Assembly: GCF_936916975.1 (NCBI RefSeq)
Contig: NZ_CAKZGO010000005.1
Location: forward strand, 1 to 64,000
Reading direction: 5' to 3'
DNA: 64,000 bases
Source of the DNA: an uncultured Dongia sp.
GTDB lineage: Bacteria; Pseudomonadota; Alphaproteobacteria; Dongiales; Dongiaceae
The notes beneath the pieces were generated by a model. The model did not search any database, was not told the DNA's origin, and was given only the letters and a program-made list of their open reading frames with translations. The first letter of the stretch is position 1. Each line of letters starts with the position of its first letter. Shown here piece after piece: positions 45,269-53,718 of the stretch. A program made the translations under genes and the position numbers.

Positions 45269-45624
45269 GTCGCGGCATCGCTGCGGCATGCCAATTCTAA
45301 GAACGCATGGAAGCAGAAATGATCGTATCTACCGTGGCATGGCGGGGATTGCGGACTAAGTTGTACCAAAGGACGATGGTTGTGTTGCGTTTGTCGATTG
45401 ACGACAAATGGTCGGTCGCCCCACTCTATCAATCGTTATCGTGGCCTGCAGGGTATCCAACGGATTGTCCGGCCAAGTTCATCTTTTAAAAATTGAACAC
45501 GGTCGGATTGTCGGCTCGCTTCTTCAGGCAAGGTATGACGGTCGACAAATATATGGCTGCTCGGTAGGTCAGGGAAAAAAGACGCCGAGGCGACTGGGCC
45601 ATTCATCTTTATCGGGAGGGAACC
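45269..45624 (+). promoter_or_regulatory. Upstream region of xoxF
   Basis: These 356 bases have no supported gene (a 60-codon frame at 45307-45489 looks fortuitous). The region contains the palindrome at 45390-45408, two more TTGTCG/CGACAA half-sites (45508-45513 and 45543-45548), and the ribosome site tcgggagggaacc just before ATG 45625. The xoxF promoter should lie here. Confidence 0.5.
45390..45408. promoter_or_regulatory. Palindromic candidate operator upstream of xoxF
   Basis: TTTGTCG-ATTGA-CGACAAA is a perfect inverted repeat of 7-bp arms with a five-base spacer, as expected for a dimeric regulator. The same TTGTCG core occurs at 45508 and, inverted, at 45543, and in the candidate pqqA promoter at 41991. 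Confidence 0.5.
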
Positions 45625-47427
45625 ATGGCAAGAATGAATCCTGTTTCAGGAGTTGTGCTGGGTTTGACCGCAATGGCGACATTGTGGTCGGTAAGCGCGT
45701 TCGCCAACGATGAATTGCTCAGTCTGCAGAAGGACCCGAAGCAATGGGTGATGCCGCTGGGCGATTATTCGAGCACGCGCTATAGCGGGCTGGACCAAAT
45801 CAATGCCAAGAACGTGAAGGACCTGCAGGTCGCGTGGACGTTCTCAACAGGCGTGTTGCGCGGTCATGAAGGCGGTCCGTTGGTGATCGGTAACATGATG
45901 TATATACACGCCCCGTTCCCCAACACTGTATTTGCGCTGGATCTGAGCCAGGACGGCAAGATCGTCTGGAAGTATGAACCGAAGCAGGATCCGAACGTCA
46001 TCCCTGTCATGTGCTGCGATACCGTTAACCGCGGCGTTGCTTATGGCGATGGACTGATCTTCCTGCATCAGGCTGATACGTCGCTCGTGGCCCTGGACGC
46101 GAAGACCGGCAAGGTGGCCTGGACTGCCGTCGACGGTGATCCGACCAAGGGTGAAACCGGCACGTCTGCGCCGATGGTTATCAAGAACATGGTGCTCATC
46201 GGCAATAGCGGCGCCGAATTCGGTGTGGTCGGCCATGTTACGGCCTATGACACCAAGACCGGCAAGCAGCTCTGGCGCGCAAACTCCGTCGGACCCGATT
46301 CCGATACCTTGATGGATGGCGAGAAAACCACCGCTCTCGGGAAACCGGTCGGCAAGGATTCCGGCATCACGACCTGGGAAGGCGATCAGTGGAAGACCGG
46401 TGGCGGCACGGCCTGGGGCTGGATGTCCTACGATCCGGAACTCAATCTCGTCTATTACGGTACCGGCAACCCCAGCACCTGGAACCCGGTGCAACGCCCC
46501 GGCGACAATAAATGGTCGATGACCATTTTCGCCCGTGATGCCGATACCGGCATGGCGAAATGGGTCTACCAGATGACGCCCCATGATGAATGGGACTATG
46601 ACGGCGTCAATGAAATGATCCTCGTCGACAAGGAGTTCAAAGGCAAAGAACGCAAATTGCTCGTGCACTTCGATCGCAACGGGTTCGGCTACACGTTGGA
46701 TCGGGATACTGGTGAGTTGCTGGTTGCCGAGAAGTTTGATCCGGCCGTGAACTGGGCGACCAAGATCGACCTTAAGACCGGGTTGCCGGAGCGTGTGAAG
46801 GAGTTCTCGACCGAAGCTGGCGGCGAGGATACCAACACCCAAAATATCTGCCCTGCAGCGCTCGGCAGCAAGGATCAGCAACCGTCGGCCTATTCACCCA
46901 AGTCGGGTCTGTTCTACGTGCCCACCAATCACGTGTGCATGGATTACGAGCCCTACAAGGTCGCCTACACCGCCGGTCAGCCGTATGTTGGCGCGACGTT
47001 GAGCATGTATCCGCCCAAGGGTGAAGAGAACCTCGGTAACTTCATCGCCTGGGACGGCACGACTGGTAAGATCAAGTGGTCGGTTCCGGAACCCTTCTCG
47101 GTCTGGAGCGGTGCCTTGGCGACAGCTGGTGACGTGGTCTTCTACGGTACGCTGGAGGGCTATCTGAAGGCGGTCGATGCCGAGACTGGTAAGGAGCTCT
47201 ATAAGTTCAAGACCCCGTCTGGCATCATTGGCAATGTCAACACCTACGAGTATGACGGGCGCCAGTATGTTGCCGTGCTCTCGGGTCTGGGTGGCTGGGC
47301 CGGTATCGGCATGGCTGCAGGCTTGACCGGTGCGCAAGAGGGCCTGGGCGCCGTGGGTGCCTACCAGTCTCTCTCGCAGTACACCGCGCTCGGCGGAACA
47401 TTGACCGTCTTCGCGCTTCCCAAGTAA
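45625..47427 (+). CDS. xoxF: Lanthanide-dependent PQQ methanol (alcohol) dehydrogenase XoxF
   Basis: The product has 600 residues with a signal peptide (ending SAFAN) and the eight-blade quinoprotein fold with W-type repeats. Adjacent Cys130-Cys131 (VMCCDT) match the PQQ-contacting disulfide. The active-site EWDYDGVN segment holds the catalytic Asp324 and, two residues later, Asp326, which marks the lanthanide-using XoxF type; calcium-type MxaF has Ala there. It oxidises methanol or other primary alcohols in the periplasm and passes electrons to cytochrome c. The gene has its own upstream region and is followed by an intercistronic hairpin before xoxG. No mxaF is in the window. Confidence 0.95.
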   Translation: MARMNPVSGVVLGLTAMATLWSVSAFANDELLSLQKDPKQWVMPLGDYSSTRYSGLDQINAKNVKDLQVAWTFSTGVLRGHEGGPLVIGNMMYIHAPFPNTVFALDLSQDGKIVWKYEPKQDPNVIPVMCCDTVNRGVAYGDGLIFLHQADTSLVALDAKTGKVAWTAVDGDPTKGETGTSAPMVIKNMVLIGNSGAEFGVVGHVTAYDTKTGKQLWRANSVGPDSDTLMDGEKTTALGKPVGKDSGITTWEGDQWKTGGGTAWGWMSYDPELNLVYYGTGNPSTWNPVQRPGDNKWSMTIFARDADTGMAKWVYQMTPHDEWDYDGVNEMILVDKEFKGKERKLLVHFDRNGFGYTLDRDTGELLVAEKFDPAVNWATKIDLKTGLPERVKEFSTEAGGEDTNTQNICPAALGSKDQQPSAYSPKSGLFYVPTNHVCMDYEPYKVAYTAGQPYVGATLSMYPPKGEENLGNFIAWDGTTGKIKWSVPEPFSVWSGALATAGDVVFYGTLEGYLKAVDAETGKELYKFKTPSGIIGNVNTYEYDGRQYVAVLSGLGGWAGIGMAAGLTGAQEGLGAVGAYQSLSQYTALGGTLTVFALPK

Positions 47428-47441
47428 GTGATTTGCCGGCT

Positions 47442-47480
47442 GGCGGGGATGCGGTTTACCGTATCCCCGCCATCTTTCTG
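47442..47480 (+). terminator. Intercistronic hairpin after xoxF
   Basis: A 13-bp stem (ggcggggatgcgg / ccgtatccccgcc, 47442-47454 with 47459-47471, one G-T pair) closes the loop ttta and is followed by atctttctg. It begins 14 bases after the xoxF stop and before xoxG, so it probably limits read-through and raises xoxF over xoxG. Confidence 0.75.
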
Positions 47481-47526
47481 ACTAGCCGGTGGGTGAGCTT
47501 TATCAAAATCGAACCGAGGACGATGA

Positions 47527-48027
47527 ATGCTGTCGAATGGAAGTCGCTATCTTCAATTTATCGCCGTTGCAACGATGGCGACACTTATCAGCCTAACCCC
47601 CGGCGCCCATGCGCAAGACAGTGGTACTGCCGATGCTGCCGAAAAGCCCTATCGTATCGATCCGGACGGCACAACGGACTGGGCGACGTTCAACGGTTTC
47701 AGACGCTACAATGGTAACTGCTTGGCATGCCACGGGCCCGATGGTGCAGGCAGTTCCTTCGGCCCGGCACTTATGGAATCCTTGAAAAGACTGTCTTACG
47801 AGCAGTTCTTCGAGACCGTCGTAAATGGCAAGAGTGACGTCAATACGGCAACCACGCTGAAAATGCCCGCTCTTGGCACTGACCGTAACGTCATGTGCTA
47901 TATTGATGACATCTATGCCTATCTCAAGGCACGCTCGGACGGCGCGCTTGGAGGCGGGCGACCGGCAAAACATGACGCAAAACCGCCCGAGGCTGCCGAA
48001 GCGGAAGCGGCCTGTATGGCCAACTAG
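47527..48027 (+). CDS. xoxG: Cytochrome c XoxG (electron acceptor of XoxF)
   Basis: The product has 166 residues. A signal peptide ends at about GAHAQ, and the haem site CLACH is at Cys65, Cys68 and His69. A later KMPALG supplies the probable methionine ligand. It resembles the cytochrome cL-type partners of XoxF. The C-terminal part is Ala/Glu-rich and ends AACMAN. It is the first gene after the xoxF hairpin and precedes the xoxJ-like gene by 16 bases. Confidence 0.9.
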   Translation: MLSNGSRYLQFIAVATMATLISLTPGAHAQDSGTADAAEKPYRIDPDGTTDWATFNGFRRYNGNCLACHGPDGAGSSFGPALMESLKRLSYEQFFETVVNGKSDVNTATTLKMPALGTDRNVMCYIDDIYAYLKARSDGALGGGRPAKHDAKPPEAAEAEAACMAN

Positions 48028-48043
48028 GTAAGGATCTTATCGC

Positions 48044-48892
48044 GTGAGGAGGACGCTCAGGGCGTTCCCGATCTGCCGCAACGTCATGGCTCGCTTGGCG
48101 GGCCTCTGTCTTGTCTTGTCCATGAGTACGTCGGCAAGCGCTACGGAGAATCCGGAAGCGGTTGATCGCTCGACCTTGCGCGTCTGCGCCGATCCCAGCA
48201 ATCTTCCGTTCTCGAATGACAAGGGTGAGGGATTTGAGAACAAGATCGCCGAACTGCTGGCTGCGAAGCTCAACGTTCCTCTTAAATATACTTGGTACCC
48301 AAACACAGTTGGCTTCCTGCGTAATACCCTGCGCGCGCGCCGGTGCGATCTGGTGCTCGGCATCGTCACGGGTGCGGAGATGGTGCAAAGCACCAATCCC
48401 TATTATCGCTCAACCTACGTCATGGTCTCTCGCACCGAGGACGGCATCACGGCGGACACGATCGAGGCGCTACAGAAAGATATCAGGATCGGCCTCACTG
48501 CCGGTGCGCCACCCGCGGATATCGTCGCCAAAAGCGGCCTGGCGTCGCGGACCCGTCCCTACAATCTGATGGTCGATACACGATATGAATCGCCCGGCAA
48601 GGATATGATTCAGGATCTGATCGATAAAGAGATCGATGTGGCCCTGCTGTGGGGGCCGATCGCCGGCTATTTTGCGGCACCCCATGGCGACCAATTGAAG
48701 ATGATGCCTTTGACGAAAGAGACAGGGACTTCGCGGATGGAATTCTATATCACCATGGCGGTGCGGCCGGGTGAGAACAATTGGAAGAATGACATCAACG
48801 CCCTTATTCGTGAGAATCAGGAGGAGATCAGCGCGATCCTGCGCAGCTATCACATTCCCACGCTCGATGCCCGGCGCAACCTTGTGCCATGA
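48044..48892 (+). CDS. xoxJ: Quinoprotein-associated periplasmic binding protein (XoxJ-like)
   Basis: The product has 282 residues. GTG 48044 has an aaggat ribosome site; ATG 48086 is in frame but lacks one. A signal peptide (ending TSASA) precedes a type II periplasmic-binding fold (RVCADPSNLPFSNDKGEGFE). XoxJ/MxaJ proteins help activate the dehydrogenase. The next gene overlaps by four bases, giving a coupled xoxG-xoxJ-CXXCW unit. Confidence 0.88.
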   Translation: MRRTLRAFPICRNVMARLAGLCLVLSMSTSASATENPEAVDRSTLRVCADPSNLPFSNDKGEGFENKIAELLAAKLNVPLKYTWYPNTVGFLRNTLRARRCDLVLGIVTGAEMVQSTNPYYRSTYVMVSRTEDGITADTIEALQKDIRIGLTAGAPPADIVAKSGLASRTRPYNLMVDTRYESPGKDMIQDLIDKEIDVALLWGPIAGYFAAPHGDQLKMMPLTKETGTSRMEFYITMAVRPGENNWKNDINALIRENQEEISAILRSYHIPTLDARRNLVP

Positions 48893-49452
48893 TGGCTCCG
48901 ACTGCTCGCTTTTGCGCATGGCTAATAGCTATCGGCTGTCTTAGTACTCTGGTGCCGGCAGCTAGCGCCGACATGGCTGAGCCGAGCGGGTATCGGCTGG
49001 ATGATTACCGCGCCGAAACGCCTCAGACATTAAGTGGCGCCAGTGTGATCGGCGCCGAGGAACTCCATCGCTTGATGCTGCGGGAAGCCGCCGTCGTGAT
49101 AGATGTTCTGCCGCAACCACCACGGCCGCCGGAACTGCCGGCGGCCACGTACTGGCACCCACCGGCACGGCGCGACATTCCTGGCAGCATCTGGCTGGCC
49201 AATGTCGGCTATGGCAATCTATCGGTGGGAATGGACCAATATTTCCGTGAGGCTCTGGACAGCGTCGCCCTAGGCGACAAGACACGCCGACTGGTCTTCT
49301 ATTGTGAGGAGCGGTGCTGGATGTCGTGGAATGCTGCCAAACGCGCCCTGGGCTATGGCTACCGGAACGTCTATTGGTTTCCGGGTGGCGTTCAGGAATG
49401 GAGCGCGGCAGGATATCCGACCATGCTCAACGCCGTGGTTCCCGTGAAATAA
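48889..49452 (+). CDS. PQQ-associated CXXCW-type rhodanese-like protein
   Basis: The product has 187 residues with a signal peptide (ending PAASA) and a rhodanese-like domain. The motif reads FYCEERCWMSWNAAKRA: two cysteines spaced by three residues and followed by Trp, as in the PQQ-catabolism CXXCW group. It may handle the disulfide of the dehydrogenase or a sulfur carrier such as the SoxYZ-like protein, but the role is not known. It overlaps the xoxJ-like gene by four bases. Confidence 0.87.
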   Translation: MMAPTARFCAWLIAIGCLSTLVPAASADMAEPSGYRLDDYRAETPQTLSGASVIGAEELHRLMLREAAVVIDVLPQPPRPPELPAATYWHPPARRDIPGSIWLANVGYGNLSVGMDQYFREALDSVALGDKTRRLVFYCEERCWMSWNAAKRALGYGYRNVYWFPGGVQEWSAAGYPTMLNAVVPVK

Positions 49453-49463
49453 GGGTGACACCC

Positions 49464-50279
49464 ATGAAAGCCGTGCAGGGAATGACGGCGACGATGCTCT
49501 GGGCTTCGTTCATCCTGGCCGGCGTGCAAGGCGGCTTGGCATCAGCGCAGGATATGATGGACCAGGTTGATCTTTCGACGCCGGCGTTCACAACGGCAGA
49601 GATGACGCGTGACGAGCTTGCCGCACTGCTCGAAGCGGCGGAGCTCGGCTCCTCGATCGACTTGTCGGGCAAGCGGCTTAACGGCCTCGATCTCTCTGGC
49701 CTGGATTTTCGCGGTGCCAATCTGCGCGGCGCCTATCTCAATAATGCCAAACTGAATGGCGCGAAGCTCGATGACGCTATTCTCGATCAGGTCTGGGCCC
49801 TGCGCAGCGATTTCAGTCATGCAAGCCTGATCGGAGCCAAACTCTTCGGTGCGCAGATGCGGGATGCCAATTTCGCATCCGCCGACCTATCCCGTGCCCG
49901 CGTCACGGCGGATCTGACACGGGCAAATTTCCGCGACGCCAAACTCGTGGATGCCGATCTCTCCGCCGATATGAAAAATCAATCTATGGGGCTGATGCGT
50001 GCGACGCTTTCCTCGGCCGATCTGACCGGTGCAGATTTGTCTGGTGCCCTACTGTCTCGTGTGAAGTTGGAATTTGCCAAGCTGACCGGCGCAAATCTGT
50101 CCGGCGCTGATTTGATGTTGGCCGAACTTGCCGGCGCCGATCTCAGCGGGGCCACTATCGCTGGAGCCAATTTCAATCAGGCTGACGTCGCGTCGGCCAA
50201 ACTGATTGGCCTAATCGGTGCGGATCAGGCGATAGATCTCGACAAAGCCAGAAACCTGGATCGCGCCCGACTGAAATGA
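49464..50279 (+). CDS. Exported pentapeptide-repeat protein
   Basis: The product has 271 residues from ATG 49464, 11 bases after the CXXCW gene. The signal sequence (ASFILAGVQGGLASAQ) is followed by many A(D/N)LXX repeats (LDLSGLDFRGANLRGAYLNN, then ADLTGADLSGALLSRVKLEF and others). This fold is a square right-handed beta-helix. Pentapeptide proteins vary widely in role; here the exported location and the cluster suggest a structural or binding function in the periplasm. Its end overlaps the convergent ATPase gene by 55 bases. Confidence 0.87.
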   Translation: MKAVQGMTATMLWASFILAGVQGGLASAQDMMDQVDLSTPAFTTAEMTRDELAALLEAAELGSSIDLSGKRLNGLDLSGLDFRGANLRGAYLNNAKLNGAKLDDAILDQVWALRSDFSHASLIGAKLFGAQMRDANFASADLSRARVTADLTRANFRDAKLVDADLSADMKNQSMGLMRATLSSADLTGADLSGALLSRVKLEFAKLTGANLSGADLMLAELAGADLSGATIAGANFNQADVASAKLIGLIGADQAIDLDKARNLDRARLK

Positions 50280-51049
50280 GAAGTTTGCGCGGTAGTGGGG
50301 CCGCAGCGTGCGGACGCCGAGTCTGAGGAGTCCGATGGTTGCGGCCAGCCATCGGTGAGGGCCCGTAGGCCCGCTAGAGCCTCGTCGATAGCGGCGTCGG
50401 CACGAGGCCGGGGCAGAGGAAGGGGAACCTCCTTCATCAGCCGCCCCTCTTGGGGCGACAACGCCACGATGCGCGTGGAAAGTTCTACCGCCTCTCGAAG
50501 ATCATGAGTGACAAGGACAATCGTGACCCCATGTTTCTGCCAGTAGGTGGCGAGAAGTCGCCGCATCCGGCCGGCGCAGGCGGCGTCGAGCGAAATGAAA
50601 GGTTCATCGAGAAGCAGTAAGGCGGGGCGCGTCAACAGTGCGCGTGCGAGTGAGGCGCGCCGTTGCATGCCACCAGATAATTGCCCCGGAAATGCATGTT
50701 CGCTGCCGGCCAATTCAACCTCCGCAAGGGCTACCGTCGCCTCATCACGAGAAGCCTCCCCAGCCACGAGCAGGAGGTTGTCGAGAATGCTCAGCCAGGG
50801 TACGAGGCGAGGTTCCTGGAACACCATCGCAGTCGTCGGGCGCCGTCCGTCAGGCCATATCAGCTTTCCGCCAAAGACGCGATCGAGGCCGGCTATGATC
50901 CGTAGAAGCGTGGTCTTACCCGACCCCGATGGGCCTACCAGACTCAGAAGTTCTCCGGCCGTCACGGTCAGGTCGATGCCGCGCAAGACGGCATGCGGCG
51001 TGGGGTGTGCGAAATCACGGGTGATACCTTGAAGCTCGAAGCCCTTCAT
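50225..51049 (-). CDS. ABC ATPase, TauB/SsuB-like
   Basis: The product has 274 residues. Walker A ([12 protein letters not shown]), signature LSGGMQRRASLARAL and Walker B (LLLDEPFISLD) are intact. It belongs to the nitrate/sulfonate/taurine-type importer ATPases. The C-terminal 50 residues form an extra tail that overlaps the pentapeptide gene. It is the last of three genes joined by four-base overlaps. Confidence 0.9.
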   Translation of the reverse strand: MKGFELQGITRDFAHPTPHAVLRGIDLTVTAGELLSLVGPSGSGKTTLLRIIAGLDRVFGGKLIWPDGRRPTTAMVFQEPRLVPWLSILDNLLLVAGEASRDEATVALAEVELAGSEHAFPGQLSGGMQRRASLARALLTRPALLLLDEPFISLDAACAGRMRRLLATYWQKHGVTIVLVTHDLREAVELSTRIVALSPQEGRLMKEVPLPLPRPRADAAIDEALAGLRALTDGWPQPSDSSDSASARCGPTTAQTSHFSRARSRFLALSRSIA

Positions 51050-51822
51050 GGCTGCCGCCAGCGTTCCACGCGCCGCTCAAGCGGCTGCAGGATGCAGCCT
51101 TCGATGGCCATGACGATAGCGATGAATGCCAGGGAATAGGCCAAGATACTGGCGATATCGAAGTAATTGAAGAAAGTACGAATCTCGAAACCGACACCAT
51201 TCGGCCGTCCCAGCAATTCGACCACCAGCACGATTTTCCAGGTGAGCGACAGACCGGCACGCGCCGAGGCCATGAAACTGGGGGCGATTTGCGGAAGGAT
51301 TACCCGGCGCAGCACCCGTAGTCGCGGCACGGCGAAGACCCGGGTCATTTCCAGCAGTGACCGGTCGATGGCGCGGGCGCCTTCACGTGTGATGGCAGCG
51401 ACCAGCGGCGCCTTGTTGATAGTGACGGCGAGGATTGCCGCACTCTCATTCAAGCCGAACCAGACGTAACAGAGGACGATGGTCACCAGTGCCGGCATGT
51501 TGAGGGCAATGACCAGCCACCCCCCGAACATATCGTCCATCATCTGCGAACGGCCGAGGAGGATGCCGAGAATGCTGCCGAGCGCCATAGCAAGCGTGAA
51601 GGCTATAGCGACGCGCGCCAGGGTAGCGGCCAAGCTGGTGATCAGATCGCCCTCGACGAGGTGGTGATAGAAGGCAGCCAAGGTTGCCGCCGGCGAGGGC
51701 ACCAGAACCGGATCATCCATCAATAGGGCAATGAGATACCAAAGCGCCACGAGCGCCAGCAAAGACGGCCATCTCGACCAGCGCAAACCTGCAGCCGGGA
51801 GCGTGACAGTGGCACGGGTCAT
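51046..51822 (-). CDS. ABC permease, TauC/SsuC-like
   Basis: The product has 258 residues with six membrane helices and the importer EAA-type loop (REGARAIDRSLLEMTRVFAV, then RRVILPQIAPSFMASARAGL). It works with the 50225 ATPase and the 51819 binding protein; all three genes overlap by four bases. Confidence 0.92.
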   Translation of the reverse strand: MTRATVTLPAAGLRWSRWPSLLALVALWYLIALLMDDPVLVPSPAATLAAFYHHLVEGDLITSLAATLARVAIAFTLAMALGSILGILLGRSQMMDDMFGGWLVIALNMPALVTIVLCYVWFGLNESAAILAVTINKAPLVAAITREGARAIDRSLLEMTRVFAVPRLRVLRRVILPQIAPSFMASARAGLSLTWKIVLVVELLGRPNGVGFEIRTFFNYFDIASILAYSLAFIAIVMAIEGCILQPLERRVERWRQP

Positions 51823-52799
51823 GGGCGGAAATGCGGCCAGAAAGTACCCTCGGGCAGGGCTGGAAGATCAGCGACTGCATTTGGATCGATGGCCCGCATC
51901 TGCTCGAAGGCGGCGCCCGCCGCTGCGACATCGGCGGCACTGTACCCATCCGGGATGCCGTCGCGATAGCCGGCTTTGAGGGCGGCGAAGACCAGATCGT
52001 CCTCGGCATCCATGAGGGGACGCAGGCGAGTCCAGACGGCATCATCAGTTTTCATGGCGCTTTTTGCTTCATAAGAGGCGTCAATCAGGCCTTTCGCGGC
52101 GGTCGGGTTGGCCACTGCCCAGCTTTCGCTGAAGACCCAGCCGAGAAGCGGTGGTGGAGTTTCGATGCCCAGGTCCGGCAGAATGTCGGCGATGGAAATA
52201 ACCGGCACCATGCCCTTTTCTTTCAGCCGGGCGTTGAACTGCCAATAATTGAGAACGGCGTCCAGCTTGCCGCGCAACAGCAACTCATTCAGCATCGGCG
52301 GCGCTGCGAACTGCGCGTCAACATCCTTGCCGAGATCCATGCCGGCTGTCTTCAGGGCATAGGCCCGCAGCAACACCCAACTCTTGTCAGAGGCGCCGCC
52401 GGCCACACCGATGCTGCGGCCTTTGAGGTCGCTGACCGAGTTGATGCCGGCTGCCGGATCCGCCATCACCGCGCCCACGGAACGTGAGAAAGGTACGAAA
52501 GTGAAATCGCGACCGAGGGCGCGCTGCTTGGCCACCCAGATCCAATCAGTCACGATGACGTCGATATCGCCCGCCAGCAACGCGATGCTGGTGGCGTCCT
52601 TATCGGCGAGCACGGACTGGCTTAGGATAAAGCCATGCTTCCGGTCGAGCCCGTCGCTGAGCAGTTGCAGTTCCCAGTTGACGGTACCGAATTTCAGATT
52701 GCCGACCCGCACCGTCGGTAGATCGGCCGCCAATGCCTCACCCGTCAGCAACAGGCTGACCAACAATCCTACCAATATGCGGCCCAGCGATCTCGCCAT
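51819..52799 (-). CDS. Periplasmic binding protein, TauA/SsuA-like
   Basis: The product has 326 residues. The signal peptide (ending GEALAA) is followed by the nitrate/sulfonate-binding type fold (RVGNLKFGTVNWELQLLSDG, then LAGDIDVIVTDWIWVAK). The ligand cannot be read from sequence. It is the first gene of this three-gene importer, placed inside the methanol island beside the formaldehyde genes, so the cargo may be tied to alcohol oxidation rather than sulfur. Confidence 0.9.
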   Translation of the reverse strand: MARSLGRILVGLLVSLLLTGEALAADLPTVRVGNLKFGTVNWELQLLSDGLDRKHGFILSQSVLADKDATSIALLAGDIDVIVTDWIWVAKQRALGRDFTFVPFSRSVGAVMADPAAGINSVSDLKGRSIGVAGGASDKSWVLLRAYALKTAGMDLGKDVDAQFAAPPMLNELLLRGKLDAVLNYWQFNARLKEKGMVPVISIADILPDLGIETPPPLLGWVFSESWAVANPTAAKGLIDASYEAKSAMKTDDAVWTRLRPLMDAEDDLVFAALKAGYRDGIPDGYSAADVAAAGAAFEQMRAIDPNAVADLPALPEGTFWPHFRP

Positions 52800-52822
52800 G
52801 CTCGTCTCCTGAGGCCGAATTT

Positions 52823-53686
52823 CTAGCAGATCCGCTGCGCGTGGTGTCGGAAGTGATCGGCCATGAAGCTTTGGATGAAGTAATAGCCGTGATCATAGCC
52901 CTGATGCAGCCGCAATTCGACCGCTTGTCCGGATTGCAGTGCGGCCTTCTCAAAGAGATGCGGATGCAGCTGTTCCGCCAGGAACTGATCATCCAATCCT
53001 TGATCGATCAGAATTTCGTCGGGATGGCGATGTGCCTTGACCAGCTCGCTTGCGTCATAGGCGCGCCAATCCGCAGCATTCGCGCCGAGATAGTTGCGAA
53101 ACGCCTTCTGCCCCCAGGGGCATCGACTGGGCGCCGCGACGGGGGCAAAGACGGAGACCGATTGGTAGCGGCCGGGATTTCGGAGGGCGGCGACAAGGGC
53201 GCCGTGACCGCCCATGGAATGACCAAAGATTCCCTGACGTGCCGGATCGGCAGGAAAATGGGCCGCGACGACTTCCGGCAATTCGCGGGTGACATAACTA
53301 TACATCCGCCAATGGCGCGCCCAGGGTTGCTGCGTGGCGTCGACATAGAATCCCGCACCGACGCCAAAGTCCCAATGATCTGCCTGCCCCGGGAAATTAG
53401 TGCCCCGCGGGCTGGTATCGGGAGAGACCAGGATGAGCCCATATTCCGCGGCCAGGCGCTGTGCCGAGGCCTTGATCATAAAGGTCTCTTCCGTGCAGGT
53501 CAGTCCGGCCAGAAATGTCAAAACCGGGCACGGCCGATGTTCCGCCTGCGGTGGCAGAAACACGGAAAACCGCATCGGCAGGCCGATCTCATGCGATTGG
53601 TGACGATAGAACCCCTGCCATCCGCCAAAACATCTCTGTCGCGACAAGGTCTCGATCGGCACTGTCGTTATCTGGCTCATGGCCAT
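52823..53686 (-). CDS. fghA: S-formylglutathione hydrolase
   Basis: The product has 287 residues from ATG 53686. The frame also allows TTG 53722, which overlaps the formaldehyde dehydrogenase stop, and ATG 53680, so the start is uncertain. The esterase D fold has nucleophile GHSMGGHG and a C-terminal YDHGYYF (catalytic His). It releases formate and glutathione in the last step of glutathione-dependent formaldehyde oxidation. It is co-transcribed with the dehydrogenase directly upstream. Confidence 0.93.
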   Translation of the reverse strand: MAMSQITTVPIETLSRQRCFGGWQGFYRHQSHEIGLPMRFSVFLPPQAEHRPCPVLTFLAGLTCTEETFMIKASAQRLAAEYGLILVSPDTSPRGTNFPGQADHWDFGVGAGFYVDATQQPWARHWRMYSYVTRELPEVVAAHFPADPARQGIFGHSMGGHGALVAALRNPGRYQSVSVFAPVAAPSRCPWGQKAFRNYLGANAADWRAYDASELVKAHRHPDEILIDQGLDDQFLAEQLHPHLFEKAALQSGQAVELRLHQGYDHGYYFIQSFMADHFRHHAQRIC

Positions 53687-53718
53687 CTGGCCCGCGCCGG
53701 CTTGCGGTAGGGCATCGG

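Noticed and set aside
45307-45489. 60-codon frame between pqqE and xoxF
   Set aside because: No ribosome site or recognisable sequence; it crosses the palindromic operator candidate.
45844-46881. 345-codon open frame antisense to xoxF
   Set aside because: XoxF is complete with all active-site residues; this frame is its shadow.
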